Under the pieces are notes generated by a model. That model saw only the letters and a program-made list of their open reading frames with translations, did not search any database and was not told the origin of the DNA. Shown in pieces: positions 1 through 11,228 of a stretch of DNA of 64,000 nucleotides; positions within the stretch are counted from its first letter, which is position 1; every line of letters starts with the position of its first letter. The stretch is from positions 30,953,427 to 31,017,426 of the forward strand of contig NC_071397.1 in the NCBI RefSeq assembly GCF_022682495.2, written 5' to 3'. The translations under genes and the position numbers were made by a program. Source of the stretch: Desmodus rotundus (taxonomy: Eukaryota > Chordata > Mammalia > Chiroptera > Phyllostomidae).

Positions 1-1591
1 TACAGGGATCTGGTAATGGTAACTGTGTGTGATGACTCTCTCTCCATTCTGCTACTCTTCCGTCTCTCCTGTAGTGTATAATCACAAAGACATAAAATTA
101 TTTTCCCAAGTACTCAGAATTTGTTCTGTTTTATATGGCGCTTGTGGAAAAGGTTCCAAATACATTTTCATTCTTGTCCAGGCGGACAACTTTTCTATTT
201 GTATATTCATGCAGAGACTGATGAGCCTCTGTGGAACTGTTTTCCCATTCCTAAAACTGAGGAACCAATTTCTGCAACTAAAATTCTAGGTGCCCCGCCC
301 CCAACACACGCCTGTCTAGTCACAAGACGTCTGATCTTCTGTGCATGGCAGAGTTATTGTTGCCATGATTATCAGCTTTGTTTATTGATTATTATTTGCT
401 TTGTTTTAGCTTTTTTTTAATTTCCTTTTGGAACCTACTGTTGTTTATATTCTGTTTGCCTTTCATAAAATTATCACCAGTTCATTTTTAATTGCTGAGC
501 TTCAATTCCTTCTTGGTAAACAGTGAGGAGGTCTGACCTGCTAACTTCTAAACCCTCCCTTCCTTCACCCCCACGCCAGTTCAGAAATGCTGCAGTATAA
601 ACTTGTTCACTGAGGCATGGAATGATAGGGCGCCTTTTTAGAGGTGAGAATGAAAAGGGATGTAATAGTTTCCTCTAAATTGGAGCTCAGAACCTGATAC
701 TTTATTTTAATCTTAATACATCTTGGATTTCATGTGCAAAATAAATCCTCTTAGAGATTATTCAGAGAGTTAAGTCTGTAAATATTTATTGTCCATTTGG
801 AGAGCAGAAGATAAGGAAGTGAAATGACACAGAGACAAACTCTTCTAAAAGCTTTGGCCATTGAAACGTAGGTAGAATAGAGAAGGAAAGAACTGTAACT
901 GGAATACCTGCAGTGCAAGGACAAATGTGGGCAAATTTACTGTCTACATAGAACATGTGGTTCTGCTTAATAAGCAAACATTATCATACTAGTAAGAATT
1001 AACTTTTCATATGTATAAAATAACCCTATTGATGACTATTGTCATTTTTGCTTGTAGTGCCACAGGAAAAAAATGAGGAAATATTACTTCTGTTTGTGGA
1101 GTGGGGAAAAATGTAAAATCATAAATATTGTAAAAATTAACTCATTCCTTATAATGCCCAATTGTCTGGGCTTACCATTAGTTTTCTTCCTGAAAAAATA
1201 GTTTATTAATAGGAATGATTTGTTTAGAAACTCAGAAAGTTTACTCACATTCCTTCATGCTCCTCTTGATCTCAGTAACTATAAAAAAAATTTAAAAAAT
1301 TAAAAAACACAAAACTTTATATTTACTAGGTACTCGAGTGGGCTGTCTGTCACCCAGTGTATGGGTATTTCCAATATTTTCACACCAAATAGTCTAAGTA
1401 GAATAGCTAAATATAAGTTTTAAATTTATTTTTACTTCTAAAGGTAAAATACCAGATTTACACAATACAATATACCAGTAGTTTAATCATTTCATACAGT
1501 CTTATCTTCAAGATACATTATATCATATTCAATTAGGACTTTTCAGAATAAAATTTGAGAATTTACTCTTTTCCAGTTAACAAGGAAAATA

Positions 1592-1712
1592 ACTTTCATT
1601 GAGTACCAAGCACAGTGTTAAGTATTTAATGTACTTTATCTCAATTTCCTGATAGTAATTATTATATTAATATTATTATTTGCATTTTACAGATAAAGAA
1701 AGATGATAATAA
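1592..1712 (+). repeat. MIR SINE relic
   Basis: The order of features matches the MIR core: a 'gagtaccaagcacagtgtta' stretch, then a block ending in 'gcattttacagataaagaaa', which corresponds to the MIR 'cccattttacagatgaggaaactg' signature. It is diverged and truncated, as expected of an ancient mammalian SINE. The edges are approximate. Confidence 0.7.
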
Positions 1713-2049
1713 ATTTTAATTTGATAAAGAACAGAGTAAAGAGTCAAATCAAGTCTATTGGACATTTTCCACTAAACCAGCTTTTCCCATAGTATCTTCT
1801 GAGGAGTTGATCTTGGTGGTGTCCCACCAATAAAAGTTTGTGACTCAAAACAGATTTTGGAAACTGCAAATTATAGCCCCTCCCTAGAGATTTAATATAC
1901 AGAGCACTTTAAAGGTATGAACTCAGAAATCTCTCATATCGTTTAATCCATTCTTCCTTACATTACTTAACCATAAAACTCTTCTTTTTTTCATAAAATA
2001 CATCCTAAGAAAGTAGTGCTGTACAGAAAATATATTGTGGCTGCCTGAC

Positions 2050-2195
2050 TATGTCCCAGCTATGTCATACCTGTTATCTCATTTAATCCTCAGAGGATCC
2101 CACACAAAAAGCCTTGTTAACCACTTGGCCTGAATTACCCAGATTAACAACCAGTAAGTGGCAAAGCCATGGTGGGAATTTAGGTCTTCATGCTG
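2050..2195 (+). repeat. MIR SINE relic
   Basis: It contains 'ttatctcatttaatcctcag' followed about 90 bases later by 'ccagtaagtggcaaagccat' and 'gggaatttaggtctt'. This is the order and spacing of the 3' half of MIR. The central part is diverged. The edges are approximate. Confidence 0.75.
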
Positions 2196-3529
2196 TAAAT
2201 CGTATGTTATTTTCCATTCATTTTCCCATTCTATGCTGAACCCTATACAGTGTTCCTGAAAAAAAAAAATCACTTTTGAACCAATTGCTTAGAAAAAGTA
2301 TACAGCAAACTGTTGTTAAGGATAGCTGCTCAAGGTTAGGAGTTGAAGACACTTGTCTGTAAAGCAGAAAGAAACCTTAGTTTCAGGAAAATTTGTCTCC
2401 AATTTGTGCTCAAGTATAGTGCCCACATACATTCTTTACACCGAGGCTTTAAGAGTTTTCCTTGGATTTGATAATTAGTATAAACATGAGTAAACTAGTA
2501 GGGCATTTCATGTTTAGTATGCCCTCAGCAAATGTTATTTCCTTCTCTATCATAATTTCGTGTAAGGCAAAATGGACAGTAGACTTTTACAGTGAGCAAT
2601 TTATAGAAACATTATTAAATTATCAAAAAATAATTAACTGGACCTAGTTTGTTCTTGATGGTATAGCTAGTTCAGAAACCCTCACTGATTTTAAAGAAAT
2701 TTAAATGAAGTTTGGTCTTATTTTGCCCATTTTCTGCCACATCAGAATTCATACTCTGGTTTGCATATAATGCCAGTCTCACCCAATTTCCAGTCTCAGA
2801 TTATACCTGTGGTATTTGGCTAGTACTTCGAGCCATGTTTACTTCTATGGAAGCAGGTATAATATTAAGTCAGGAATTACACAGGAAATTTAAATTTGGT
2901 AATTCATAAAGTAATTGTAATTTTGAGTTATCTTAACTATGAAGATGATATCTATGATTCCCTATTTTAATGATTCTAATCCTACCTTTAAATAATTATT
3001 GTGGTTATTTTGAGGAGAAAAATAGAAGATCTATCAATGTTTTAGCTTTATAGGCCCCCTAATTTTTTCATCTCCGAGTATAAATGTGCTTCATATATAT
3101 TTTTACGTTTCCTGCGTGGCTGTGTGGCCATGTCCCAGACGTCTTGTTGGGCACTGTAAAACACGACCTCCCGAGGTGCCTGTGTTAGAGAGTGGTTCTC
3201 ACTGGGATATTTACAGGTAGGAGTCCTAACAGTGAGTCCCAGTTACAAACTAATCCCTAATCCTTTGCCTCTTAAAGATAGCAAATTTACATGCTAATAA
3301 AGTATTAACATTTCCCTTGAAATTAATCATACACAGAGAAACATTAAATTAATGGTATCTAAAAACAGTTTTAATGATAAAACATGAATTGTAGAAGATC
3401 TCTCTAAATGAAATCTTACTCAGATGTCAGAATTCTGGTTGTGTTTTTTTTTTTTTTTTCATTTTACTCGTTGATTTTAGTTATAATTAATTTTATTATT
3501 TTATTTTCGGATGATTTTCATTTGCAAAG

Positions 3530-3643
3530 CTCACTTTTGCCTGCACGTACTCAAACCAAATCAGTGACTAGACAGGACTTTCCTCTTCATCATGAATGCT
3601 TTAACTCAAAAGTACTGAGATTTACTGGTAAAATACCAGTTAG
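3530..3643 (+). CDS. RIMS1: RIMS1 linker exon, 114 nt, phase 2/2 (first exon in window)
   Basis: The exon encodes 37 full codons plus split codons at both ends. The stretch KSVTRQDFPLHHECFNS followed by VLRFT is one I recognise from the RIM1 linker. The donor is strong (TTAG|gtaaga) and its trailing AG joins the T of the next exon to make the Ser that precedes ELQPSLDR. The acceptor is placed at tttgcaaag|C because it follows a T-rich tract and gives phase 2, the same as its neighbours. A start further inside, after 'aaatcag' at 3563, is the alternative. At 114 nt the exon is frame-neutral if skipped. The K and GK in the SKVLRFTGK part differ from my memory of human RIM1, so check for sequence or species differences. 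It lies 455 nt upstream of the next exon. Confidence 0.8.
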
Positions 3644-4098
3644 GTAAGAACATGCGGAAGTCTTACCTTCCACTTCCTTTGTCTAGTGTCGTGAACCAAA
3701 ACAGTGGAGTCGTAAAATTTTTCTCCTCTGATGTCCTTCATTTTGTTTTGGTGTGGCATCTGTTCTTGGTAATGAAGTTTTAGGCCTTTTGTTTTAGTGC
3801 TTTCTGTATTTAGTTTTTTTCATAAGCAGATGTGATTTTGGTGTCATTTTTCAATCTGAGACCCTTTTTAAAAAATTATGCAAAGCAATTCAAGCATAAT
3901 CTTTGTTTAGTTTCACTTTCTAAACAAAATTTTGCACTGCCATCCTGTCAGCCCTTTCACACCCTTATGAACTGAATCACAGTGATTCTGCATTTATGTA
4001 AAGGGGACATTACTTTATGCTTTACTCTCTAACATGTCTTCCTTTCTCTGTTTCTTTGTCTTTCTCTTCTACCACTGGATGCAATGCACTGGCACTAG
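3644..4098 (+). other. RIMS1: RIMS1 intron (455 nt), no other feature seen
   Basis: This is the shortest intron in the window. It begins gtaaga and ends in a pyrimidine-rich tract (about 4036-4072) followed by a 26-base stretch without AG up to the acceptor AG at 4097-4098. I see no repeat or RNA gene in it. Confidence 0.85.
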
Positions 4099-4188
4099 TG
4101 AACTGCAGCCCTCCCTTGACAGGGCTAGGAGTGCTAGTACCAACTGCTTGAGACCAGACACTAGTTTGCATTCACCAGAACGAGAAAG
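4099..4188 (+). CDS. RIMS1: RIMS1 linker exon, 90 nt, phase 2/2
   Basis: It encodes ELQPSLDRARSASTNCL, then RPDTSLHSPERE, a well-known RIM1 linker stretch. The first base completes a Ser codon started by the upstream exon, and the last two bases (AG) join the first base of the exon at 11145 to make Arg. The donor is AAAG|gtataa. The acceptor is unusual: the pyrimidine tract ends about 26 bases before the AG, and 'cactggatgcaatgcactgg' lies between. That may weaken recognition and favour alternative use. RARSAS is a basic-directed serine site (inference). Residues point to a flexible, phosphorylatable linker with no folded domain. The exon is frame-neutral if skipped. Confidence 0.93.
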
Positions 4189-5460
4189 GTATAAAATAAA
4201 GACTTTCTTAATTTCCTATCATTTGTGCTAGTGATTTTTTTCAGTCACTCTGTTTTGTTCCATGTGTGTCTCACAGGTTTATTCATTCATGTTCACTTTG
4301 CTAATTGTCTACATTCTCCCCTCCCTTTTTATACATGTCTGTGGAGAGATATGTGTATGTGGATAAACCCAAGGGTCCACATACACATATTTCCATGAAT
4401 GTTGTTGCAAATGGTGTGATACAATTTGTAGCTGCTTCTGGCTGCAGCTTTTCTCCTTCTGTTGCTGTTTAGTTGTTTTATTTACATACTACTCATGGAG
4501 CCTTCAGTATGCTGATAAGTTATACGGTCCAGTGAGTTATTTGAAGGGGAGGACCAATTTTCTCTTAGTTCCACTGATAAATGGTATTTAGATGTTTAAC
4601 AATAATCTTCCATAAGATAAAAATAAGAATTCTATTTAGATAGAATACTTCCCCTATGCATCTGTATTCCCTTTTTAGCCAAACTACTCTTTGATATAGA
4701 TCACGTTTTGCATTAATTTATATTTTGACAATAAAAATGGCATGTTTACCATAGATTTACTGATTCCTTAAAAGAATAAATACCAAAAAATAAATAAAAA
4801 TATATGTATGCATGTGTACACATGCATAATTTTGCTTAAAACTTGTAATTGATTGATTAGTAAATAATTATAATTTTAAATTAAATGTATTCAGTGATTT
4901 TAACACTGGATCTAATTGTGAGCAGCTAATTTTTCCATTATGATGAAACTTTCTATTTCAGTAAACTTGGTTAAAATTAATAGTCTTGGTTATAATTGTT
5001 ACCTCTTTTCAATTAGAAGTTATTCAGTGGGAATTTGCATAGAAACTCTACAAATCCTGAAGAAAAATATTTAGTCATGCTAATATAATCTACTTCTTCA
5101 GAGACCACGTAAGCTTTTCCGTAGTAAACTTTCTAGTCTGATTCATTTATTTACGAGATGTTTATTTATACAATAGAATAATAGGTACAGGTATACATAC
5201 CTATTTTTTAGTGCTTTTGTAAGATTCTACTAAAAATCTCTTTATATTCTTCTATATTTGTAAGTTTTGTAATAGGAAAATGAAATCTAACTATTTTTGT
5301 ATTCCTTTACATTTGTAATAGAATTTTAGTTGTAATGACTATAGACTCTTCTAAAATCACAATAGAAATGATTATGTTTTCTTTATCATAGGTTACCCCC
5401 CAAAATAAATACAAGAATAGTGAGAAAAATAATGTTCAGTTATGGTTATTTCCCTATATG

Positions 5461-5595
5461 TTTCCGGTCGGCACGAAAACCCGGGGACAATGACCCAGTC
5501 GGTGCCCCTGCCCCCGACCGTGTCACCACTGCAGCCCGTTGTGCTCCGTCAGTGGCAGTGCCACCTGATGGAGACGCAGTGCAAGCCATGCATGC
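5461..5595. other. CpG-rich, coding-like patch of unknown origin
   Basis: A sharply bounded block of about 135 bases with many CpG dinucleotides and high GC sits in an AT-rich intron. All three + frames are wholly or mostly open across it; in one, it reads through to position 5599 within a 60-codon frame. I see no acceptor AG with a pyrimidine tract at its left edge and no GT donor at its right edge. I do not recognise the protein in any frame. It could be a fragment of a processed pseudogene, a conserved regulatory element, or a decayed exon. Confidence 0.4.
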
Positions 5596-7349
5596 AATTT
5601 AAGATTTTCTAGTTGCCATATCGAGGTTAATTAAAATTAAATTGACTTTAATACTTTATTTAACCCAGTATATCTGAAATACTGTCCCTTTAACACACAA
5701 TCAATTTAAAACTTTTAGTGAGATATTTTGCATTCCTTTTTGTTCAGTAACCGCACGCGAGTTGTGGCTGCTGTATTGGATAATACAGATCCGTTCTCAT
5801 GCTGAAGGCTGGCTAGCATGCGTTTCTCTGGGACTCTGAAGCCATTGGGTTCAAAATCTAGGTGCTATGCATTTACTCTCTCAGACAACACCCTTAACAG
5901 AGCTTAACCTGTAGAAAAACTCTGGCCCCCATTAACATACAGGTCAGGTCGTCGCGAAGTCCAAGTGAGTGTGCTTGCCTTTGAGGGGAGAAGAAAAACA
6001 TAATTGAAAACCTATATATTGAATAAAAAGAAATTTTTCATTAAAAATGAAAGGGAGCAGGGACTGGTGTTATTGATGATTTAAAATTTATTGGAGTCAC
6101 TTTGTTGCCGAGAAGAAAATAAAGTGAGTTTTCATCAAGGAAATTATAGAAGTTGTAGTGCTTACTGGGTGGAGGATAAGGACCTCAAAAAGTACCCTTT
6201 TGTGCACGCACCAATAAGCAACTTCTAAGCAGAGCGTGACAATTCCAACAGTGGGAACTTGTTTCTCTTTGGAAGAGGCACCAAAAGTCCCCAGACAGGG
6301 TGTGCAGAGTTGGAAGAGGGAGGCTTAGAGGGTTTCCCAGTTATTTAATTTCTCTGACTGAACAGAGAGCTTCTCATGTCAATGCCTAATATATACATAG
6401 TATCTGAAATGTTAGGTGAGATGTATTTAAAATATAATTTCATATTCTTAAAATAGTAACATTTTCCCACAGCTTTATGAACTATTAAGTTTAAACAATT
6501 TTCTGACTTTCAGACCATTTGATGACTATTTATATGCTGTTATACCAACTTACTACCCTTCATGAAGTACCCTCATTAATTTTTAAAACACAGTTTTGTA
6601 TAAATATAAAGGATGGAATTCTCAAATCCGACTTAATCCCCAACAGGATACTTCACTAATGATTCAAAGTAAAAGAGACCCAGGCACGGGTGACATTCTT
6701 TTCCTAAAGGAGTTTGAGCCCTCAGACCCACCTTTTCTTCCCTGTTTGGATGGTTTGGCCCAGGTTAACAGATGAATTTTGAGTAGCGCAGGTAGAAGCA
6801 GTGTTTGCAAAGGAAGCCGTTTCAGTTTTTGAGGGGCTCCGTTTTATATTCTGTTGATTACGCAAATAGTAAAATTACTGTGGATTCCCCCACTCCCCCA
6901 TCCGGTCATGACCTCTAAATCAAGAAGTGTTGGATTTATTTACAATAAAAGATCTAGAAAAACTAGTTTTAAGGTACTAAAGACTTATAATAAATAAGGA
7001 CACTCCTTTATCCTTTCACTAGCAATTACCACGGTGTGTTTACAAGGAGCTCTGGTCCTGGTTCTTTCCCTTTATCTTTATCGAGGTCTGCCTGAGGTCG
7101 TTCATTCTCCCTAGTTTCCTGATTGGGAAGGTCTGCTATTAACCTTTCCTTTTCGAGGGTTTTTTTTTTTACTTTTTATTTTTTTAAATCAAATTATTGC
7201 TTAAATGTTCAGAGACATGGATTTTTAGAGCCACTTGGGAATAGTTACTTTTCTAAGAGATTTTCTTTTCTTTCTTTCTTTGTCATAAAAATCATAGCCT
7301 TACTTAAGGCTCATCAGAGGGAAGTCTCTACTTACTAACTCCATTTTTT

Positions 7350-8215
7350 CCCTCCCAGTAACCCTGCAGTCTGTCTGCCACTTCTCCCCACTCTGCCGCT
7401 AGGCTGGGATTCCTCTCTAAATCGTATTGGTTCCTCAGTTGTCCAGCAGCATCTGGCAACATTTTACATTAACCACCCTGTCATTGAACCTCTCCTGTCC
7501 CTAGTACCCTCTACAGATTTTTCTATGCCTCCTTACTATGAAGTGCTTTTGCAAGCACTTCTCCCTCTCCTGTCTCATAAAGTTATTTATTTTCTTAGCT
7601 CCACCCTGTTTTTCTCTTTCGCCCCAGTCATTCTGTTTCTGAAGTTACTATTTCTATCAGAAGTTCCCACTCCAGTACCTGTGAAGAAAACACTCCACTG
7701 TAATTGCCCAGGCCAGCCCTTCCCCCGACCGAGTGTTAGGCCTAAATTTATAAATGGTTGCGAGACCCTATGTACCGGAATGTCAGAGTTTAAATCAAAT
7801 TCCTTGTCTCCCCTTACATCATTTTAAAGTGAAATGTGTCCTCTTAAGTCTTTCTCACATTCGTGGGCCTTGCCATCTAACCAGCCACAGAATCTGGAAA
7901 TACTTCTCCTGCTCGTCCTTCACATTCAGCGGAGGGTCATTAAACTCTTCAGTTCCGTGAGAATCTCTGAAACAGGACCCTCGCTTCGATCTAATACAGC
8001 CCGTCTCCAGTTCCAGGGTCACTCTTGCCCCCATTTTTTCTCCTAAGCTCTATTAACAGTTTTTATTACTTGTTTTCTTTCCCTAATTTTCTTTCCATTA
8101 AAATCAAAATGCCCCATTTCCTTTGTTATCCACTTAAAAATTCTACTCATTCTTCAAAAATGCAAGTCAAACAACCATATCTTTTATAAAATCCTTTTTT
8201 AAGGCCGCCCCTCCC
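7350..8215 (+). repeat. Diverged L2 LINE-like block
   Basis: A pyrimidine-rich stretch with the texture of L2. It includes 'cagcccgtctccagttccag' near 8000 and 'ctactcattcttcaaaaatg' followed by 'caagtcaaac' near 8140, which resemble the L2 'gtctccctg' and 'cattcaggtctcagctcaaatg' segments. The open frames in the block carry no recognisable domain and are best read as chance. Assignment to L2 is tentative and the edges are approximate. Confidence 0.4.
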
Positions 8216-8679
8216 CCTCTGGACGAAACTGAATAATGGGAACAGGCAATAAAAACGCATGTTGTATATCAGTAATCTCATTGGTTCAGACTGGGTTTCT
8301 AATATCATAGTCGTTCACAGATATTTTTATTTGTGCTACTTATGGAATGACTGATTCACATTTCCATATAATTTCTCTTTTAGATTTTAGAAGCCATTTA
8401 GCCACGTTCTGCCAAGAAATGTGCACAATTGAAACGTGTACATATAGAGTGTGTATATTCATTACACACTTCAACACATACATGTTTTTTAAAGATATGT
8501 CATTGCTGGGAGGGGAAAGCCACAGCATAGGAACCTTGGCTACCGAGGCACTTCCTTTATATCTCATCAGTGGGTCCCCTCACTCCTGTTTATTTCTTAG
8601 TATAGGTTTGCATTATTTCTTGCCTCTATTATCACAAACCGTAAGGTCTGCTCTCCTTTTGTCTACTTAAATATTTACA

Positions 8680-8800
8680 AATACTTACTGATTACTTATT
8701 CTGTGCTGTGCATAATTGAGGTACCTTTCAAAACAAAACAGAAACACAATAGTTCCCTTTTGCAAGGAGCTCACAGCCTGTTAATTCAGTTGCATAGACA
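8680..8800 (-). repeat. L2 LINE 3' end relic
   Basis: The + strand reads 'attacttattctgtgctgtg' and later 'caaggagctcacagcctgtt'. This is the reverse complement of the L2 3' end (gagcctactatgtgccaggcactg ... ggagcttacattct). Diverged, edges approximate. Confidence 0.55.
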
Positions 8801-9914
8801 TCGTCACAGTAACCTTTCTTTTTGTATTTGGAGCCCAGTGAAAAGGATGGGCTCCCAACAAATAGGTGTTCTTGAATTAATGAATTTAGAATACCTGATA
8901 TTAAAGTACTAACAGTGAAACTTCCAGGCAAGCTGGTTTGGAAAGAGAGACTGAGAACTAACTGGTTTAGTTCAGCCTCATGCTTAATAACTACAACTTA
9001 GTCTACCATGTCAGCTTCTAAGACGAAAGTGGTGGTTGAAGCTGTGTGTACCGCTCAATTACAGGGAACAAAGATTCTGATTTTGATCCTTTTCTTTGAT
9101 AAGAGGAAAGGGTAAGGAAGTTGCATACATTTTAAAAGCACATAAACTAAACATATAAAATAGTTTAGTTTATTTGCAGCTCATGAATGTATGATATTAA
9201 AATGTATGTAATATCTACTCTTTGAGAAAAATTGGATATAAATTGATCCAGCCCCCATCATATCAAGTATATGAGGGGAGAGGTAAGAAATTTCTCATAC
9301 TGGTACTACCTATCAGCATATTTGGAAGGACTTTGATGTACAGATATACCTGTATTATGCTAAATATTTCTTCAAAATTACTTGTTAAAAGCTTGCATTC
9401 ACAGTTGCTTATTTCTAAGTGTACATTTTTCTCCTTCACAGCTTTCACTGCATGTTTCATAATTATAGCTTTTTTTCCTTTACTTTTGTGTTTAAAAAAC
9501 ACAAGGACTGGAATTTTGCCTCAGGAAGCAAGTTTATTCATAATCCTGTTGAGTTAATATTACTTACTACTTTACAAAACACATAACTCTATCTTTGTGT
9601 TTTTAAATAATGCCATAGGGTTCAACACAACTGAATATAACAATGTAGGAAACACTTAGTTGTAATTATTTTCCCTTATTTGAGAAATATTTTTCTTTAT
9701 TATATTTGGAGAACACAAGCCAGTAAAGTAAAAAGATACATTTTAAAGCATTCATATTGGATTGACCAACTATTTAAATAACTCTAAATAATTCTATAAT
9801 TTATAATTAGTGCACAGTGTTTCTGATTTTACAAACGTGTAACCCATGTAAGAGTACATGCCACACAGTTTTCTTTTCTGTCCAAATTCTGCTGTTGAGG
9901 ATTTTCATTCGCTT

Positions 9915-10045
9915 CATAGCTCCTCAGAGCCCCACTCAAATCGCATCGAGATCGTCTATCTGCCGCTGACCCGTCAGACACAGGCTTCCACGGACGGGGC
10001 TGTCAGGATTGAGTACCAGCTGACCTCAGATATCCTGGTCACATG
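9915..10045 (+). other. CpG-rich exon-like segment, unidentified
   Basis: About 130 bases with at least eight CpGs follow a possible acceptor (cttcatag at 9913-9920). The frame set by that acceptor, phase 2 like the neighbouring RIMS1 exons, is open and encodes HSNRIEIVYLPLTRQTQAST and further residues, continuing open to 10167. No AG|GT donor in a phase that would rejoin the next exon is visible. The nearest GT is in ctg|gtcaca at 10039. I do not recognise the peptide. Alternatives are a dead alternative exon, a processed pseudogene fragment, or a conserved non-coding element. Confidence 0.4.
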
Positions 10046-11144
10046 TTGGAAGCCCTTTGCTGCTTTTGCCCAAATTATTGAATACATTCATAAACCAAGT
10101 TATAATGGCAGAAAAAAATACTGCCTTTCTTTTTGGAACATTAGGACTAGTCTAAAACCATTCCGGTAACTCATGCTGCTTAGGAGGAAGAAATTAGCCT
10201 GTTCAGAATGCTCATTTCTGATATACAAAATTTTCAAAATCTGGCCTATTTAGTCTCTTATTACGACTTTTAAGTATTTGACTAGTTGCTTCGAATTTGT
10301 GGTTATATGCAGACAGAATCTCAAGATAGTTTAACAAAGGAATGAACCAAGTCTCGAACAGTTACTTAACTGTGAATCACACACAAAAAAGTATTATTAT
10401 AAGTACTGAAATAAGAAAACAACTGTTTAACCCATTGGGAACTACTTTGGCAAGTAAAGATTAGTACACTTTTTTTAAAGGTGAATTTAGCATGGCACTT
10501 ATCTATAGTCCTTATTTTTATTCACTGGTGTTCTGTTACTCATAATTTTTAAATTTAAGTAAGTCCTGCAGTTTTCCCCAAGAAAACCTGTTAAGACTTC
10601 ACTGCTATCATTCTCACAAAATATTTTCTCATGTCATTGTTTACACACTAAGGAACATTTTAATTTCTTCCACTTAAACTGTTCCTACTTTGTATTAAAC
10701 CTACACACCTCATCTTTGCCACTTGATCCAACCGCAAGGCCTATTATAAAATGAACACTGGTGGCTTATTAAACCTATTTTATTCAAACATAAGGCAGAT
10801 TCTTAAAGATGTATCTTTTTAGACTTAAAGTTCCACACATATTTATGCATGTTTAGACACGTATACAAACACAAATACATTTTAAAAGAACAAAACTACA
10901 TTCGATATTCGAAACATCATTCCAAATTTGTATTCATTTAAAAGTATTTATATCTTATATTCTTACGATATTATATTACAATTTATCTTTCCAAGGGTTG
11001 TAAAAGTGAAGAATAAATTATGGAACAAAGATCTATACTTGGCCTTTTTGGGGTACTTTTCCAGTCCTGTTACACCATATATTATTTTATTTTAGGAGTT
11101 ACTAAATGTCCTGTTTTTTCCTGTCTTGTTCATTGGGCAAACAG

Positions 11145-11228
11145 GGGTAGATGGTCCCCCTCCCTAGATAGGAGACGACCTCCTAGCCCCAGGATTCAAA
11201 TCCAGCATGCATCTCCGGAGAATGACAG
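11145..11228 (+). CDS. RIMS1: RIMS1 linker exon, 84 nt, phase 2/2
   Basis: It encodes GRWSPSLDRRRPPSPRIQIQ then HASPEND, a diagnostic RIM1 linker segment. The acceptor is gcaaacag|G after 'ttttttcctgtcttgttcat'. The donor is GACAG|gtacta. Both end codons are split Arg codons. It contains two proline-directed SP serines in Arg-rich surroundings (WSPS, PPSPR) and one ASPE, so it is a likely kinase substrate region (inference). A GCATG core of the Rbfox type lies inside the exon near 11205, which may be chance. No membrane segment or folded domain. Frame-neutral if skipped. Confidence 0.95.

Larger units (their letters stand above)
1..3529 (+). other. RIMS1: RIMS1 intron, 3' part, upstream of the first exon seen
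   Basis: No exon could be supported here. The stretch is AT-rich and holds two MIR relics (about 1592-1712 and 2050-2195), a long T-run at 3444-3460, and otherwise unique-looking intron sequence. A small CpG-containing patch near 3105-3225 has no splice sites or open frame that would make it an exon. The 3' end shows a broken pyrimidine-rich run leading into the acceptor at 3528-3529. Confidence 0.75.
4189..11144 (+). other. RIMS1: RIMS1 intron (6,956 nt)
   Basis: Mostly AT-rich intron. Contents seen: a CpG-rich open patch at 5461-5595 and another at 9915-10045 (both unexplained, see findings), an L2-like pyrimidine-rich block at about 7350-8215, and an L2 relic on the minus strand at about 8680-8800. 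I see nothing recognisable in 4190-5450, 5600-7100, 8900-9900 or 10050-11140 beyond simple AT-rich sequence. Confidence 0.7.

Noticed and set aside
3105..3225. CpG-containing patch considered as an extra RIMS1 exon upstream of 3530
   Set aside because: No acceptor with pyrimidine tract, no in-phase donor and a stop in the best frame.
7525..8046. Overlapping 68- to 100-codon frames on the + strand
   Set aside because: They sit in a pyrimidine-rich L2-like block, lack splice sites or domain signals, and are rich in Leu/Phe/Ser as expected from composition.
9750..9830. 'ggattgaccaactatttaaa' resembling the end of another mariner family
   Set aside because: Only a short weak match, with no second inverted end found nearby.
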